A DNA stretch of 64,000 nucleotides from a virus. The stretch lies in IMG/VR virus record IMGVR_UViG_3300002835_000169, positions 1 to 64,000 of that record; one strand, given 5' to 3'. Shown here in pieces: positions 32,506 through 42,183 of the stretch. The position numbers and the translations under genes are program-made. The notes below the pieces were generated by a model. The model was not told the origin of the DNA, made no database searches, and was given only the letters and a program-made list of their open reading frames with translations. Each line of letters starts with the position of its first letter. The stretch's first letter is position 1.

Positions 32506-32649
32506 TTACTTGTCTTCGTTTTCCTTAAGCCAAGCAGCAAAAGCAATTTGCGTTTCTGCTTCTGGAACTGAGTGTTCTTCAAGGTATTCCAAGAAGTCTG
32601 CGTCCTTTGTAAGGTCAGCAAGTGGTTCTGAATAAGCTAGTGGATTCAT
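32506..32649 (-). CDS. Hypothetical small acidic protein
   Basis: 47 residues, ATG 32649 overlapping the previous stop (TAATG). Acidic helical sequence (DADFLEYLEEHSVPEAE). Unknown; coupled to its neighbours on both sides. Confidence 0.55.
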   Translation of the reverse strand: MNPLAYSEPLADLTKDADFLEYLEEHSVPEAETQIAFAAWLKENEDK

Positions 32650-32957
32650 TATGCTTTAAACTCCAGTACTCCAACGAAAGCCGTTGGCTTGTCAGTTGTT
32701 TTATCAACTTTAGTTGCTTCTAACTTTACGCTTTTGCGAGGTGTCATTGCTAACACCTGTGATTTAATCCAACGCTTACCTGCTGATGCATTTTTCCAAG
32801 CTGCTTCTGCACTTACAGCCTCTGCTGGTTGCATTGAGTTGGGATTGTCATCATCAATCATTGGAGTAAGAAGGCTGACGTTAGCCAACCATGCGCCACC
32901 TTGTTCGGTGTTTAGTGTAAGTGTTGCTGTAAACTTTTTAGTAATCTTTTTTGCCAC
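32649..32957 (-). CDS. Hypothetical protein
   Basis: 102 residues, beta-like start (KKFTATLTLNTEQGGAWLANVSLL) then a helix and KRWIKSQVLAMTPRKSVKL. Possibly a small OB- or single-domain DNA-binding protein, not identified. AAGGAGAACTA before ATG. Confidence 0.55.
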   Translation of the reverse strand: MAKKITKKFTATLTLNTEQGGAWLANVSLLTPMIDDDNPNSMQPAEAVSAEAAWKNASAGKRWIKSQVLAMTPRKSVKLEATKVDKTTDKPTAFVGVLEFKA

Positions 32958-32959
32958 GT

Positions 32960-33925
32960 TTAGTTCTCCTTGCCTTTCAATCGTTTTTCATGTCGCTCTA
33001 GTTGTGCACGTCCACTCAAAGAGTTCTGGAACACACGACCGTCACTGGAGCTGAGAGTACCAGATGCTGGGGTGGTCTCAACTTTAGCAGTAACTTTGTT
33101 TAGTCCAAGGTTCTCTCTTGCTTGGTTCATCTTCGTGCCGAAGGAGGCAAGGTACTTCTTGTAAAGGTGAGGAGCCTCATCCCCAATATCTTTAAAGTTA
33201 CGCTCATCCTGCAGGAACAGCCTAAGCAGTTCAAGCTCTATGAGCGGGGTTGTTCCGTACTGCGTTCTGAACTTTCTGAGCGCACCAGATAGTTGTTTGA
33301 CGGAAACAGTTCCTGGAAGTAGCGGGTATTTGCGGCCCACTTGGTAACTAAACTCTGCAGCAACATCCATCGCTGTCCACTCGTGCTCTGGTCGCTTACC
33401 TCTGGTCTTAGGGTCGCTCTTTCGTATCTTCGGCTGCGGGGCGTCTTTTGGTTCAACGAGTCCAAAACCTGCAAGAGAGTCTCCATCATCTTCCCATCTT
33501 CTCATAGGAACCCTTATCTCCTTTGTGAAACCTACGGTTTCAGATTCTTTTAATTTATAACTAGATTGGCTATTAGGTACTAATAGCTTATTAGCTATAC
33601 TGCTATGTGACTTATAGTCATGTGAGGTGCGGTAATTTTCTACCAACTCCTGCTTTTCTTCTTGGTAATTTTTTACCATAATTTTCTTCCGTCCCTGGTA
33701 ACCGTTAGCACGCTTAGTCTGGGAAGTCTCAATAAGCCCCGATGCCTCTAGGCCTTGCAAGGCGCTACGGATGGTCTTGTCGCTTGATTTGCCAGTCTCT
33801 ACACAGAGCTGGGCTACTGTGGTCTCTACGAGCCCGCCAGGGCCTGCAGAACGGCACAATATGGCGAAGAGACGGAACTGGAAATCCGTTATCTTGGCTG
33901 AATAGGCTTCTGACGGGATGTACAC
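32960..33925 (-). CDS. Winged-helix replication-initiator-like protein
   Basis: 321 residues. Residues 10-85 fit a winged helix of the replication-initiator/DnaD-like type: KITDFQFRLFAILCRSAG, VAQLCVETGKSSDKTIRSALQGLEASGLIETSQ. A linker then a second helical part (PLIELELLRLFLQDE, LYKKYLASFGTKMNQ). The position at the head of the replication array fits an origin-binding or loading role. Inferred by pattern. Confidence 0.6.
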   Translation of the reverse strand: MYIPSEAYSAKITDFQFRLFAILCRSAGPGGLVETTVAQLCVETGKSSDKTIRSALQGLEASGLIETSQTKRANGYQGRKKIMVKNYQEEKQELVENYRTSHDYKSHSSIANKLLVPNSQSSYKLKESETVGFTKEIRVPMRRWEDDGDSLAGFGLVEPKDAPQPKIRKSDPKTRGKRPEHEWTAMDVAAEFSYQVGRKYPLLPGTVSVKQLSGALRKFRTQYGTTPLIELELLRLFLQDERNFKDIGDEAPHLYKKYLASFGTKMNQARENLGLNKVTAKVETTPASGTLSSSDGRVFQNSLSGRAQLERHEKRLKGKEN

Positions 33926-33934
33926 AGGCTTTGC

Positions 33935-34528
33935 CTACTCCTCATCATCAAAGGGTGAAATGTCTTTTTTGTCTATCTGCTCATTTAGGTGCTGCACAAC
34001 TGCTTGACCTAACGATTCCATAACTGTGCTGGCTATGAAGGCTGCCATCATATCTACAAAAACTCCTAGAGCCTTGTGCATACCATCGTGGAGGTCATCT
34101 GGGTCCATACCTAAGAACGGGTTCTCGTCCATTTCAATCGGGTCCATCCCATCAGTTATATCCCAAGTGTCTAAAGCCAAATCTTCAACCGTATGGATGA
34201 TGAGGTGGTCAGTGAGGCTATCTGTCCAAACAATCCCTACTGCATCCCCAATAGATAGCTGTCGTAACAGGTCGTTCACTGGGTCTTCACAAACTACAAA
34301 AGAGTCAACTTGTTTAATGATGTGGCCTACATCTGTAGCATCGCTTAGGAAAGCAGTTACTTTAACCTGGTTCTCTAAACACTTTCGTATAATGCTTTGA
34401 GAAAAGTCATCATAGTCTGTCTTTACTGGAAAAAGTACTTCGGGCGATTGTTCAGAGTACTTCGTGAGAAGTTGGTCAATGCCAAGTGCGACGTCCAAAT
34501 CATCGTCTGAAAAGATAGCTATTTTCAT
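33935..34528 (-). CDS. Hypothetical acidic protein
   Basis: 197 residues, acidic (DDDLDVALGI, MDPDDLHDGM). The N-terminal 100 residues look like a small alpha-beta domain (MKIAIFSDDDLDV, VKVTAFLSDATDVGHI), the end is helical with DDEE tail. Neither catalytic motif nor family is recognised. Confidence 0.55.
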   Translation of the reverse strand: MKIAIFSDDDLDVALGIDQLLTKYSEQSPEVLFPVKTDYDDFSQSIIRKCLENQVKVTAFLSDATDVGHIIKQVDSFVVCEDPVNDLLRQLSIGDAVGIVWTDSLTDHLIIHTVEDLALDTWDITDGMDPIEMDENPFLGMDPDDLHDGMHKALGVFVDMMAAFIASTVMESLGQAVVQHLNEQIDKKDISPFDDEE

Positions 34529-34535
34529 TATGCTC

Positions 34536-34811
34536 CTAGAGAGGTGGTAGTCGTCTTGGTGATTGAATTGTTATCGGTTTATTAATGTACTTATTGATGA
34601 GTAAAGCTATAAAAGACACTGCTGGAACAGAGACAGCAAACTTTAAGTTAACTTCATAAAAGCACAGTAGCGCACCAAAGCTTAATGGCAATGAAAGAAA
34701 TGCATATAGTTTCTCTTTGCTTATTAACCGCCCTAAGCCAAGAGATATAAGTTCAATAGTGAAAGTTACTGCTAACCCCGATAGGAGTACTGCTATAAGT
34801 AGGTTGACCAT
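34536..34811 (-). CDS. Small membrane protein, possible holin
   Basis: 91 residues with three hydrophobic segments: about 3-26 (LLIAVLLSGLAVTFTIELI), 37-54 (YAFLSLPLSFGALLCFY) and 57-72 (LKFAVSVPAVSFIALLI), then a basic tail. That topology and size fit a class I holin, and it stands at the end of the tail gene block. No sequence homology is claimed; no endolysin is adjacent, the nearest lysozyme being at 6134. Confidence 0.5.
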   Translation of the reverse strand: MVNLLIAVLLSGLAVTFTIELISLGLGRLISKEKLYAFLSLPLSFGALLCFYEVNLKFAVSVPAVSFIALLINKYINKPITIQSPRRLPPL

Positions 34812-34820
34812 AGGCGCATA

Positions 34821-37037
34821 CTACACCGCTGTTAGGTTTGTATACTCCAAGCCTTCGTAGGTTCTAATTCTCCAAAATAGGTTTTGAGGAATCCAATCCT
34901 TAAGGGTGTAACCAAGGCGAGGCAACTTAAGTGGCTTGCTATTGTATACTGAAGAGTAAGAGTCACCAACAGCACCCTGCCAGACGGCACCAAATGGGTT
35001 ACCGCTAATTGAAGATAGACTTCCATCAAAGTAGTCAGTTGCTTTAGGAGACTTCTCTGCTTGAATTGAGTCTAAGAAGACAGTGTTTGCACCCGTTCCA
35101 GAGAAAACCATCTCTAAAGTAGAGATACCTGTATTGCTTCCTACGAGGACTGTGTAGGAATCACGCACCCAACTTGTAGACAAACCAACTGTGTAAGGAG
35201 GAGGGGCATTTACTGTTACCACTGCCCCTAAGTCATCTTTAGCAACAATAGAAAGAGTTAAATTAGCTGTTGCTTTTTTGTAGAACGAGAAGGTATAAAA
35301 CTGACCTTCTTCAACAGGAAAAGAATTAGAAGTAAACGACCATGCACCACTTGTATTTACTAACTTAGCGCTGTGTTCACCAGAGTAAGAGCCTGTTGGT
35401 TCATCAGTGTCTTTAGTTACAGTTAGATTAGCCCCAACTTTTGTCCAACTGTTTGTTACGTTTGTTTCAAAAGTTGGATTATTAATAAAGTTTGTTTTGT
35501 TTGGATTTAAAAAGATATCAAGTGCACGAGCTTCGTCGTATGCAATAGTTTGCCCACTTTGAACACAGACCATATCTACAAAGTAAGTTCCAGCAGCAGA
35601 CCACGCTAGCTCTATACCTGCATATACAGAATCTGTTCCAGAGTTAGTAACTAAAGCTGTTGTAGTGGTTGTACCTGTCACAGCAGCCGTTACTGTAAAA
35701 GTATTAGTTGTAGGTACTGTTGCTATTGTAGCTCCCGTTAAGTTAAACGCCGTATCTGGAGCAATAAATCCAGCAATTGTGACTACTTCTCCAGCAATAA
35801 GATTGTGCGGTTCTGATGTTGTGTAAGTTATTGTTCCAGAAGCTCCTGTAGCAAAGTCCACAGACACAGACACGTTCTTAGTGGCTCTAGCGCTTACAGA
35901 TGCTTGCGCGTAAGTGTTTGTTGCGTTAGTTGCTGAGCCAGAAACAGTGCTTCCTATTTGAGTTCCGTTACCATCATAGTATGTAATCTTTGGGGTTATA
36001 GTTCCAGCACTTGCAGGTGACTTTACTTGCGCAGATAAAGAGTAATAAGTTGCAGTAGATACAGGTATGCCTTTACGTACAGGGTCTACATCTCCTAGCT
36101 TCATTGACCCAGCACCTGTAGCAACAATTTTGCACGAGTAGGTTAAATCAATGTTGTTTGAGTTAGTTGGTGGGGTTTGTTCTGTGCTTGAGGATATCGT
36201 GGCACCTGTTGCAACCCAATTACCTGTTGATTTGTAGAAAGTTGAGTCTTGAGGAGTTAGCATTAAGTTTTTAGACATCGTCAAAGTTGGTGCGTAACCC
36301 GTTAGGGACTCAACATAAGTTCCTAGCCCATTTAGAGTTCCTTTATTGTTATACATATATACAGACTCACGAATTAACTGTTTTTGATTTTTTACTGGTA
36401 AACCAGGTTCGTTTAAAAGCCCAAAGTTAGCTACTTCTAATGGAAGCATTGAAGCAACAGTTGCTACACGTGTGTGGTCAGGAAGTAGCAGGTCTAAATA
36501 GGTTATTGCTTCATCTAAATCAAAACCGTACGCGTCAAGAAACGTAGCTAAAGCTGAGGTATAATCAATAGGAGAAAGAGGGCTCTGCTCTTTACTAGTG
36601 AAAACTCTAGGCAAAAGTTCTAAGAGTTTTTCTGCGGTTTTATGGTCTGTAGGAACTATACCTTCAATAGAGCCAGCGTCTACCCAGGATTTTCCAGGGT
36701 CTGTAAACAAAAACAGTTTATAGTAAAGAGGTTTTCCAGGAACAAGGGCTGGAGTTGACGCTAAGTCTTCTACTCCACCTCCGTCGTTAAACATGGTTTT
36801 AGTAAGCGTTGTTGTACTAGCCTCATAAACAATGATTCCGTCTTCCGCTGTTTCTGGGTAGCTACTTTGGTTACGTACCAGTCTTACTGCGGAGTATGTT
36901 CCTGTTGGAGTTTGCCAGTACACGTAAGACTCGTGAAAGTCCGTGACAAGTAACGTCATCGGCTCAACAGAATACGCAAGTAGAGGGCTAATGCCGTACT
37001 TAGATATTCCATAGATTGCATTACCGTAATTAGCCAT
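34821..37037 (-). CDS. Tail protein I-like baseplate/tail fibre protein with carbohydrate-binding-like modules
   Basis: 738 residues. Residues about 130-240 (SALATFLDAYGFDLDEAI..DLLLPDHTRV..MLPLEVANFGL..KQLIRESVYMYNNKGT) match the P2 gpI-type tail protein motif, which joins tail fibres to the baseplate. Later parts include a beta domain (about 395-470, ITYTTSEPHNLIAGEVVTIAG) that also occurs in the J protein, and two lectin/CBM-like jelly-roll segments (NFINNPTFETNVTNSW). It stands at the end of the tail block and probably carries receptor-binding or fibre-attachment function. Confidence 0.72.
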   Translation of the reverse strand: MANYGNAIYGISKYGISPLLAYSVEPMTLLVTDFHESYVYWQTPTGTYSAVRLVRNQSSYPETAEDGIIVYEASTTTLTKTMFNDGGGVEDLASTPALVPGKPLYYKLFLFTDPGKSWVDAGSIEGIVPTDHKTAEKLLELLPRVFTSKEQSPLSPIDYTSALATFLDAYGFDLDEAITYLDLLLPDHTRVATVASMLPLEVANFGLLNEPGLPVKNQKQLIRESVYMYNNKGTLNGLGTYVESLTGYAPTLTMSKNLMLTPQDSTFYKSTGNWVATGATISSSTEQTPPTNSNNIDLTYSCKIVATGAGSMKLGDVDPVRKGIPVSTATYYSLSAQVKSPASAGTITPKITYYDGNGTQIGSTVSGSATNATNTYAQASVSARATKNVSVSVDFATGASGTITYTTSEPHNLIAGEVVTIAGFIAPDTAFNLTGATIATVPTTNTFTVTAAVTGTTTTTALVTNSGTDSVYAGIELAWSAAGTYFVDMVCVQSGQTIAYDEARALDIFLNPNKTNFINNPTFETNVTNSWTKVGANLTVTKDTDEPTGSYSGEHSAKLVNTSGAWSFTSNSFPVEEGQFYTFSFYKKATANLTLSIVAKDDLGAVVTVNAPPPYTVGLSTSWVRDSYTVLVGSNTGISTLEMVFSGTGANTVFLDSIQAEKSPKATDYFDGSLSSISGNPFGAVWQGAVGDSYSSVYNSKPLKLPRLGYTLKDWIPQNLFWRIRTYEGLEYTNLTAV

Positions 37038-37045
37038 TTAAAATC

Positions 37046-37729
37046 CTATCGGATATCGCCAAGGACAAACCAGCTATTGGTTCCTACTTTAATGCATGTT
37101 GCAGAAGCATACTGAACACGAGTAAATGGTGCAGCAGGCGCTGTTCCAGCTGAAACTACTGTTGTTGTGCCAGGTGTTGCTGCAGAGATAGTTGTTGTTC
37201 CTGCCCCAAATTGAGCAACGTGAATTTTAGTCCCAACTGGGAATGGGACGGTTGCGTCTGTTGGGATTGAAAACACGTTTGCTGTAGCAACAGTCATAGT
37301 CACAAGTTTGTCTGCATCTGCAAGAACAGCTGTGTAAGAAGCAGTTCTATTATTTATGCTCATATAAATCTTTGGGTCGTTTAATACTGGAGAAGCACCA
37401 AAAGAGACTAAGGAAGAACTAGTGATTGTACTTTTTAAAGTTGTTCCTGCCAATGTTTCTGCGGTTATAGCTGCTACTTGGGCACGGGTATTTGCAATGC
37501 CAATTTCAATATTGTTAAGGCGGTCTTTAACGGTTGACCAAACTGTTGTTGTAGTGTCAAAGCCAGATGTTCCCCAACCAGAACTTGTTAACGGAAAAGT
37601 GCCTAGCGTTGTTTCAATAGCTGTTACTTCACCTTGTAAGTCGTTAATATGGGAGGCAATAACTGTGTCTGTGAAGTCAACTTTAGAGCTAAAGTCATTC
37701 TTAATATTTCCTGGATAATAGACTGCCAT
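37046..37729 (-). CDS. Hypothetical tail/baseplate-associated protein
   Basis: 227 residues, Ser/Thr/Ala-rich and beta-like (TAETLAGTTLKSTITSS, TTISAATPGTTTVVSAG), with a coiled-coil-like start (ASHINDLQGEVTAIETTLG). It resembles short tail fibres or fibre-chaperone-linked proteins. Located between the fibre protein and the spike gene. No definite family. Confidence 0.55.
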   Translation of the reverse strand: MAVYYPGNIKNDFSSKVDFTDTVIASHINDLQGEVTAIETTLGTFPLTSSGWGTSGFDTTTTVWSTVKDRLNNIEIGIANTRAQVAAITAETLAGTTLKSTITSSSLVSFGASPVLNDPKIYMSINNRTASYTAVLADADKLVTMTVATANVFSIPTDATVPFPVGTKIHVAQFGAGTTTISAATPGTTTVVSAGTAPAAPFTRVQYASATCIKVGTNSWFVLGDIR

Positions 37730-37785
37730 TTGTTACCTTTCCATCGTAATGTTGTATTTTCTCTGGTTTACAGGTTAATTACTGG

Positions 37786-38265
37786 TTAAACTGAGTGTTC
37801 ATGACCAATGTCTGCTTTATTAGGCATTTGTCCTTCTAGAGCTAGAATTCGTTGTTCATGGTTTAGAAGAGTTTTCGCCATTGCTAGCAAAGTTTTTGTA
37901 AGCTCTATTACTTGAGTTCCGTCTGGCTCAGACTCCACTATTAAATAAGGTGTTAATCCAGAAAGGGATACAGTATTTAGTAAAGGCTTTACTAAGTATG
38001 GTTTGCTTGCTTCTTGATGCTTTCCAAAAGACCCAATCCAAACAGGGTACTCGGAATCCCCAGAAACGTAAGAAACCCAAACACCTTGACCTATTTTAGG
38101 AGGAGACGTGTGTACACCGTGTGGCTCAACAGGCCAAATCCAGTCAGTAACTTCAGACCCAGTAGCTTGAGGCACTAAGACTTGAAGTCGTCGTTGATTT
38201 AGAGGGTCTCTATTGTTTTGTACAACTCCCCTAAAAAATCCAGTAAGACTGTTTTTGTCAGCCAT
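37786..38265 (-). CDS. Baseplate spike/hub OB-fold protein (gp5/gpV-like)
   Basis: 159 residues from ATG 38265, overlapping the J stop. TGFFRGVVQNNRDPLNQRRLQVLVP is the classic OB-fold start of contractile spike proteins (T4 gp5 N-domain, P2 gpV), followed by PKIGQGVWVSYVSGDSEYPVWIG. The C-terminal helix ends in DIGHEHSV and lacks a long beta-helix. It forms the central spike or its adaptor at the tip of the tail tube. Confidence 0.8.
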   Translation of the reverse strand: MADKNSLTGFFRGVVQNNRDPLNQRRLQVLVPQATGSEVTDWIWPVEPHGVHTSPPKIGQGVWVSYVSGDSEYPVWIGSFGKHQEASKPYLVKPLLNTVSLSGLTPYLIVESEPDGTQVIELTKTLLAMAKTLLNHEQRILALEGQMPNKADIGHEHSV

Positions 38266-40276
38266 TGTATGCCGCAATGTTCATATTACTTTCTTTAAAT
38301 CTAAAGATTTCATTTGCAAAACCAGTTAGAGGAGCAAGTCCAGTAACAATGCCTGTTCCAGAAGCAGTTCCAGTAGTAGCGTTGGCAACAACGATTCGGT
38401 AATCATCTACAGCTACGATGGAAGCGTTAGAAACATTAAACCCAGCTGCAGACAACCCTGAAATACTTACAGTTCCGCCTGCTTTCATTGCATGGCGCTG
38501 GGTTACAGTGTAGGTAACGTATCCTGAAGCAACAGTGTCTAAGTTGTATCCGACCTTAACGTTAGTTGCATTTCCAGTAATAGTTGACCCATTTTTGTAT
38601 AGAGAAATTAATTTTGCTGTTTTAACTCCCTCTGTTTGATTTAAAATGTACTCAATGTCTTGAGGATAAATGGTGTCTTGAAAGTTCATTCCCGTGTAGC
38701 CATAAACAATCAGAAGTGCTTTTTTTATATTTATGTCTGCCTCTGCTTGTGTGTACTGAGGTACCTTTACATATTGAACTGTGATAACTAAGTCAGAGTA
38801 GGTAGGGGGCTGAATTGTTACTGAGCTTCCAATTAAAAGTTTATCTGACAAATACTCCGTAGCAGCAGTTGCCAACTCTGTGTATTCAGTAGAGACTGCT
38901 CCAGTTTCTGTAAGACCTGGTTGTATGTCAGTGTCGTTTAAGTTTCTGCTTGGAGCAATGTATACAGTGACTGATGTCCATGTTGACCCGTAAGCTTTTG
39001 CTTTCCCAATACCTGTTACAGTTACTGCTAAATCTTCATAATCTTGCAGGGTAATAGCACGGTTAGAAGAGCGCAAAGAAAGAGGAGCAGAAGCTCTGAT
39101 TTCGTCATTGCTTTCTGGGTCTGAACCACCTGTTGCTGCAGTTCCATTTATAACCGTTATAGCAGAAGCCAAAGCGCTTGTTTGAGATGAAGTTAAAGAG
39201 GGTATGTATACAATTGTGTCAATTGTGTTAGCAGAAACGTTACCGATATTTCCTCCACCAACAACATACATTGCACGAATTACAGAGCTGTTTACTGGAA
39301 TTGCGCCTGAAACTCCGTCTCCAAAGAAAATAGAGACAACGTTATTTTCATCGGATTTGACTGTGTACACCAAATCGTTTGGGCCATAATCTAATAAGTG
39401 TTGTACTTGAGTCCACTTAGCATAAATGGTTCCGTATTGAACGTAGACAGAGATAGACCCTTCTACCACAGGTGTGTTTGGTAACTCAAAAGTCATGTTA
39501 GGTGTTTGGTCAGAGACCCCAATTTGCTGTCCGTAAGTAAAGTCTGCAGCTGAATCAATGACGTTTATGTAACGTCCTTCTTCGGCGTATACGACGTCTG
39601 TATCAGAAGAAAACACTACAGAGTCGCTAGTAGTAGTAAAGTACACTGGAGTAACCACGTCTGCTGTAACAACATCGGTACTTACAACTGTTCCTGCAGG
39701 GATTGTGATTGCTGGGTATGTCATGGTTGAAGCACCTGTACCAGAAGCAGTTCCACTAACTCCCGATACAGCCACGGTAAACTGGGTTGATGAAGCAGAG
39801 GTAATCGTTGCGGCTGTTACGTTAAACGAAGTTGTGCTAAACCCAGTTACCGTAACAAGTCCGTTTACAACAAAAGGATTGCTTCCTATATAGGTTATGG
39901 TAGTGCCATTTCCAGTTGCTGTTAAGGTACCTGACACAGCAGAAGTGTTGTTATTAAAAAAAGTCAATTCAACCGTAGCACTACGATGGCCAGCTGGAAT
40001 ATACCCGTAAGTTTGAGCAATATTTAGCAAGCTGTTACGTTGAGTAGCTGTTGCAAGAGAGAACTCATTAGCTGTTCTATCAATGTAGTAAGAGATTAAG
40101 TCTCCCATATATGCAAACGCTTCTACCAGAGCTACACCAAAATCTGCTGGGTCTGAAGCTGTCCACTCTGGTATACGTTCTTGAATTCTAGCAATAAGTT
40201 GCTCACGAATTGAGTAGTAATCTCTTCCCGTATAGTCAACGGAAATTGGGATAGTAGATACTTGTGTGATACTCAT
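38258..40276 (-). CDS. Baseplate J-like wedge protein
   Basis: 672 residues. N-terminal DYTGRDYYSIREQLIARI, then GVALVEAFAYMGDLISYYIDR, is the start of the baseplate J (gpJ/gp6-like) family, with AASDPESNDEIRASAP-type region (SDPESNDEIR) and VTVTGIGKAKAY. Two copies of the same small beta domain (about 115-180 and 590-650, TYIGSNPFVVNGLVTVTG and TQRHAMKAGGTVSISG) are inserted; a third sits in the fibre protein. It links wedges around the hub. Confidence 0.85.
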   Translation of the reverse strand: MSITQVSTIPISVDYTGRDYYSIREQLIARIQERIPEWTASDPADFGVALVEAFAYMGDLISYYIDRTANEFSLATATQRNSLLNIAQTYGYIPAGHRSATVELTFFNNNTSAVSGTLTATGNGTTITYIGSNPFVVNGLVTVTGFSTTSFNVTAATITSASSTQFTVAVSGVSGTASGTGASTMTYPAITIPAGTVVSTDVVTADVVTPVYFTTTSDSVVFSSDTDVVYAEEGRYINVIDSAADFTYGQQIGVSDQTPNMTFELPNTPVVEGSISVYVQYGTIYAKWTQVQHLLDYGPNDLVYTVKSDENNVVSIFFGDGVSGAIPVNSSVIRAMYVVGGGNIGNVSANTIDTIVYIPSLTSSQTSALASAITVINGTAATGGSDPESNDEIRASAPLSLRSSNRAITLQDYEDLAVTVTGIGKAKAYGSTWTSVTVYIAPSRNLNDTDIQPGLTETGAVSTEYTELATAATEYLSDKLLIGSSVTIQPPTYSDLVITVQYVKVPQYTQAEADINIKKALLIVYGYTGMNFQDTIYPQDIEYILNQTEGVKTAKLISLYKNGSTITGNATNVKVGYNLDTVASGYVTYTVTQRHAMKAGGTVSISGLSAAGFNVSNASIVAVDDYRIVVANATTGTASGTGIVTGLAPLTGFANEIFRFKESNMNIAAYNG

Positions 40277-40677
40277 AGTTTCTCCTCATACGGTGGAAAG
40301 ATTCCTTTAATGTCAATAAATCCTATTGAAGTTTTTTGAACTTCCTCGTTAGGTAAGCTGTATGTAACAGTTACATTGAAAGTACCTGGCGCAGTTCCTG
40401 GTTCAGACTCTACGTCTATTAATGTTAGTAAGTTTAATCGTTTTGCAAATGCACTGGTGACTTCATCTTGTACTTCCAGTGCAGCATTTTCTTCACCATC
40501 AAAAAGTGCAAAAGGAATTAAAGTACCAAATGTAGGTCTCATAACTCTTTCACGAACTGAAGTGCCAATTACAGAACGAACTTTATCAGCCCAAATTTTA
40601 GTTTGCTGGGTTGTAGTTCCTACCATTCCAAATGTGTCAATTGAAAAAGGAAGGGATATTGTTTTTTCATAAGCCAT
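40273..40677 (-). CDS. Baseplate wedge protein, gp25-like
   Basis: 134 residues from ATG 40677, overlapping the previous stop (TAATG). The pattern VRSVIGTSVRERVMRPTFGT, then PFALFDGEENA, is that of the gp25/gpW-type wedge component found with J in all contractile tails. It overlaps J by four bases. Anchors baseplate wedges to the tail tube end. Confidence 0.85.
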   Translation of the reverse strand: MAYEKTISLPFSIDTFGMVGTTTQQTKIWADKVRSVIGTSVRERVMRPTFGTLIPFALFDGEENAALEVQDEVTSAFAKRLNLLTLIDVESEPGTAPGTFNVTVTYSLPNEEVQKTSIGFIDIKGIFPPYEEKL

Positions 40678-41915
40678 TATACTGTTACCCACCTTCTTGG
40701 AACAACATTATATCCAGTCACAGCTTGATTAGTCATAGGTGCTGAGTTACTTAGTTTATACCTGGTAGGTCTATTTGCACCTGTTGTAAGGGCGTCATTT
40801 AGGTCTACTGTAGGAGCACCTGGAATAATAGAGCTAGTGTTATCTCCAGTACCGTCAGTTACACACTCAAATTCTATGGTGTATTTACCATCTGTAACTA
40901 TAGTGTGTACCGCTTTTGATGTTACCCAAAAACCATTGCTTCCTGTTGCACTGCCCTCTATTTGAATGGTTCTCCAAGGAGCAATTCTAGGGTCTCCTTG
41001 ACCAAAACCATACCCAGGGATAGATAACTTAGCAAGTTTTGCTTTTGCGTCAGATAGACTTTGTGCACTTAATTTGTCTATTACTACAATGGTTGTATCA
41101 ACGTCACTGAATAGAGGGTCTCTATTCTTTACTCTCATGTTTTTTCCAACAGAGGTTGGTGAAGAGGTAGCTCTGTACACTTTCCCTGTTAATGGGTCAA
41201 CTCCTCCTACAATTTTTGTAGATTTTGAATTACCACAAAAGTTCCCAAAATCACCTTGTGTGCTTTCAAAGTGGTCTAGTGTCTGTGACATAGGTTGAGA
41301 TGTAGAGGGGATATCTCGTTCTAAAAATGCCATTACAGGTATTGTAGTTAACGACCTTTGTAGCATTACATCTACAGGATGAAAATGAAGCTCTACTCCT
41401 ACAACTTGACATGCGTAACCAATTGAGCGAGCTAATTCTTGCACTTTTTGCCATTGAGACTGTCCAGAAAAGGATATTTGAGGAAAACGAATATCTGATT
41501 TTGTAACTACTGGTTTTAAGTTGTTGAACGTAGCGATGTCTGTTACTACTTCACTTGCAGTTGCGTTTTTCCAAATTTTTTGACGGGTTTCCTTTAAGGG
41601 ATAAGAAGCTGCTAAACAAGTAATCTTTAACGGTTTTTCAATGCTAGTAGAGGTTGGGTACTCTAAATCAGATACATACCCAATAAAAGTACCTGAAGTA
41701 AGGTCATTAGACCAAGTAACAGTTACAGCTACACCTGTAGATAAAGCTTTTACGTAGTAAACATTGAGAGAGGTGTAATGCATCTCTAATACATCGTGAC
41801 TACCTATTTTTTGAGTTAAGGTGAGTGAGTATGGAAGCTGAGTAAACCCAGGAAAATCTGGGAATGAAACAGTGAACGAGCTTCCATATCTATTTTGACG
41901 CTGTGGGTCACGCAT
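40677..41915 (-). CDS. Baseplate hub protein, gpD-like
   Basis: About 412 residues from ATG 41915 within the LysM gene end. Pattern fits the late-control D/hub family (SLTLTQKIGSHDVLEMHY, GTFIGYVSDLEYPTS, KPLKITCLAASYPLKETR, then QWQKVQELARSIGYACQVV), the first ring under the tape measure. It joins tail tube to the spike. C-terminal tail is polar. Confidence 0.75.
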   Translation of the reverse strand: MRDPQRQNRYGSSFTVSFPDFPGFTQLPYSLTLTQKIGSHDVLEMHYTSLNVYYVKALSTGVAVTVTWSNDLTSGTFIGYVSDLEYPTSTSIEKPLKITCLAASYPLKETRQKIWKNATASEVVTDIATFNNLKPVVTKSDIRFPQISFSGQSQWQKVQELARSIGYACQVVGVELHFHPVDVMLQRSLTTIPVMAFLERDIPSTSQPMSQTLDHFESTQGDFGNFCGNSKSTKIVGGVDPLTGKVYRATSSPTSVGKNMRVKNRDPLFSDVDTTIVVIDKLSAQSLSDAKAKLAKLSIPGYGFGQGDPRIAPWRTIQIEGSATGSNGFWVTSKAVHTIVTDGKYTIEFECVTDGTGDNTSSIIPGAPTVDLNDALTTGANRPTRYKLSNSAPMTNQAVTGYNVVPRRWVTV

Positions 41916-42183
41916 TAGGTATCCGCAATAAAGTTCCAGGAGCAATTTCATTCGGGTTAATAATCTCAGGATTTATATCTAAAATCTCATACCACAAACC
42001 AGGATTATTTAAAAACTTTTGAGCTAATGTGTCTAGACGGTCTTTTTCTACATACTCGTACATAAAAAAATTTCGTCTGTAACTTGGGAAGTTTCTAAAG
42101 CAAGTTAAGTTGTATTGGGATTTTCTAGAGTCCCAAGCTTTAAACACTGTAGAGTCAGCGTATCTACTGTCTAAATATATCAT
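41908..42183 (-). CDS. LysM baseplate protein (gp53-like)
   Basis: 91 residues. EKDRLDTLAQKFLNNPGLWYEILDINPEIINPNEIAPGTLLRIP is a LysM fold as in tail gp53/gpX and XkdP-type proteins that contact peptidoglycan or the baseplate interior (only key residues listed: Asp-Arg-Leu-Asp-Thr-Leu, Trp-Tyr-Glu-Ile, Gly-Thr-Leu-Leu-Arg-Ile-Pro). It overlaps both neighbours. Confidence 0.75.
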   Translation of the reverse strand: MIYLDSRYADSTVFKAWDSRKSQYNLTCFRNFPSYRRNFFMYEYVEKDRLDTLAQKFLNNPGLWYEILDINPEIINPNEIAPGTLLRIPNA

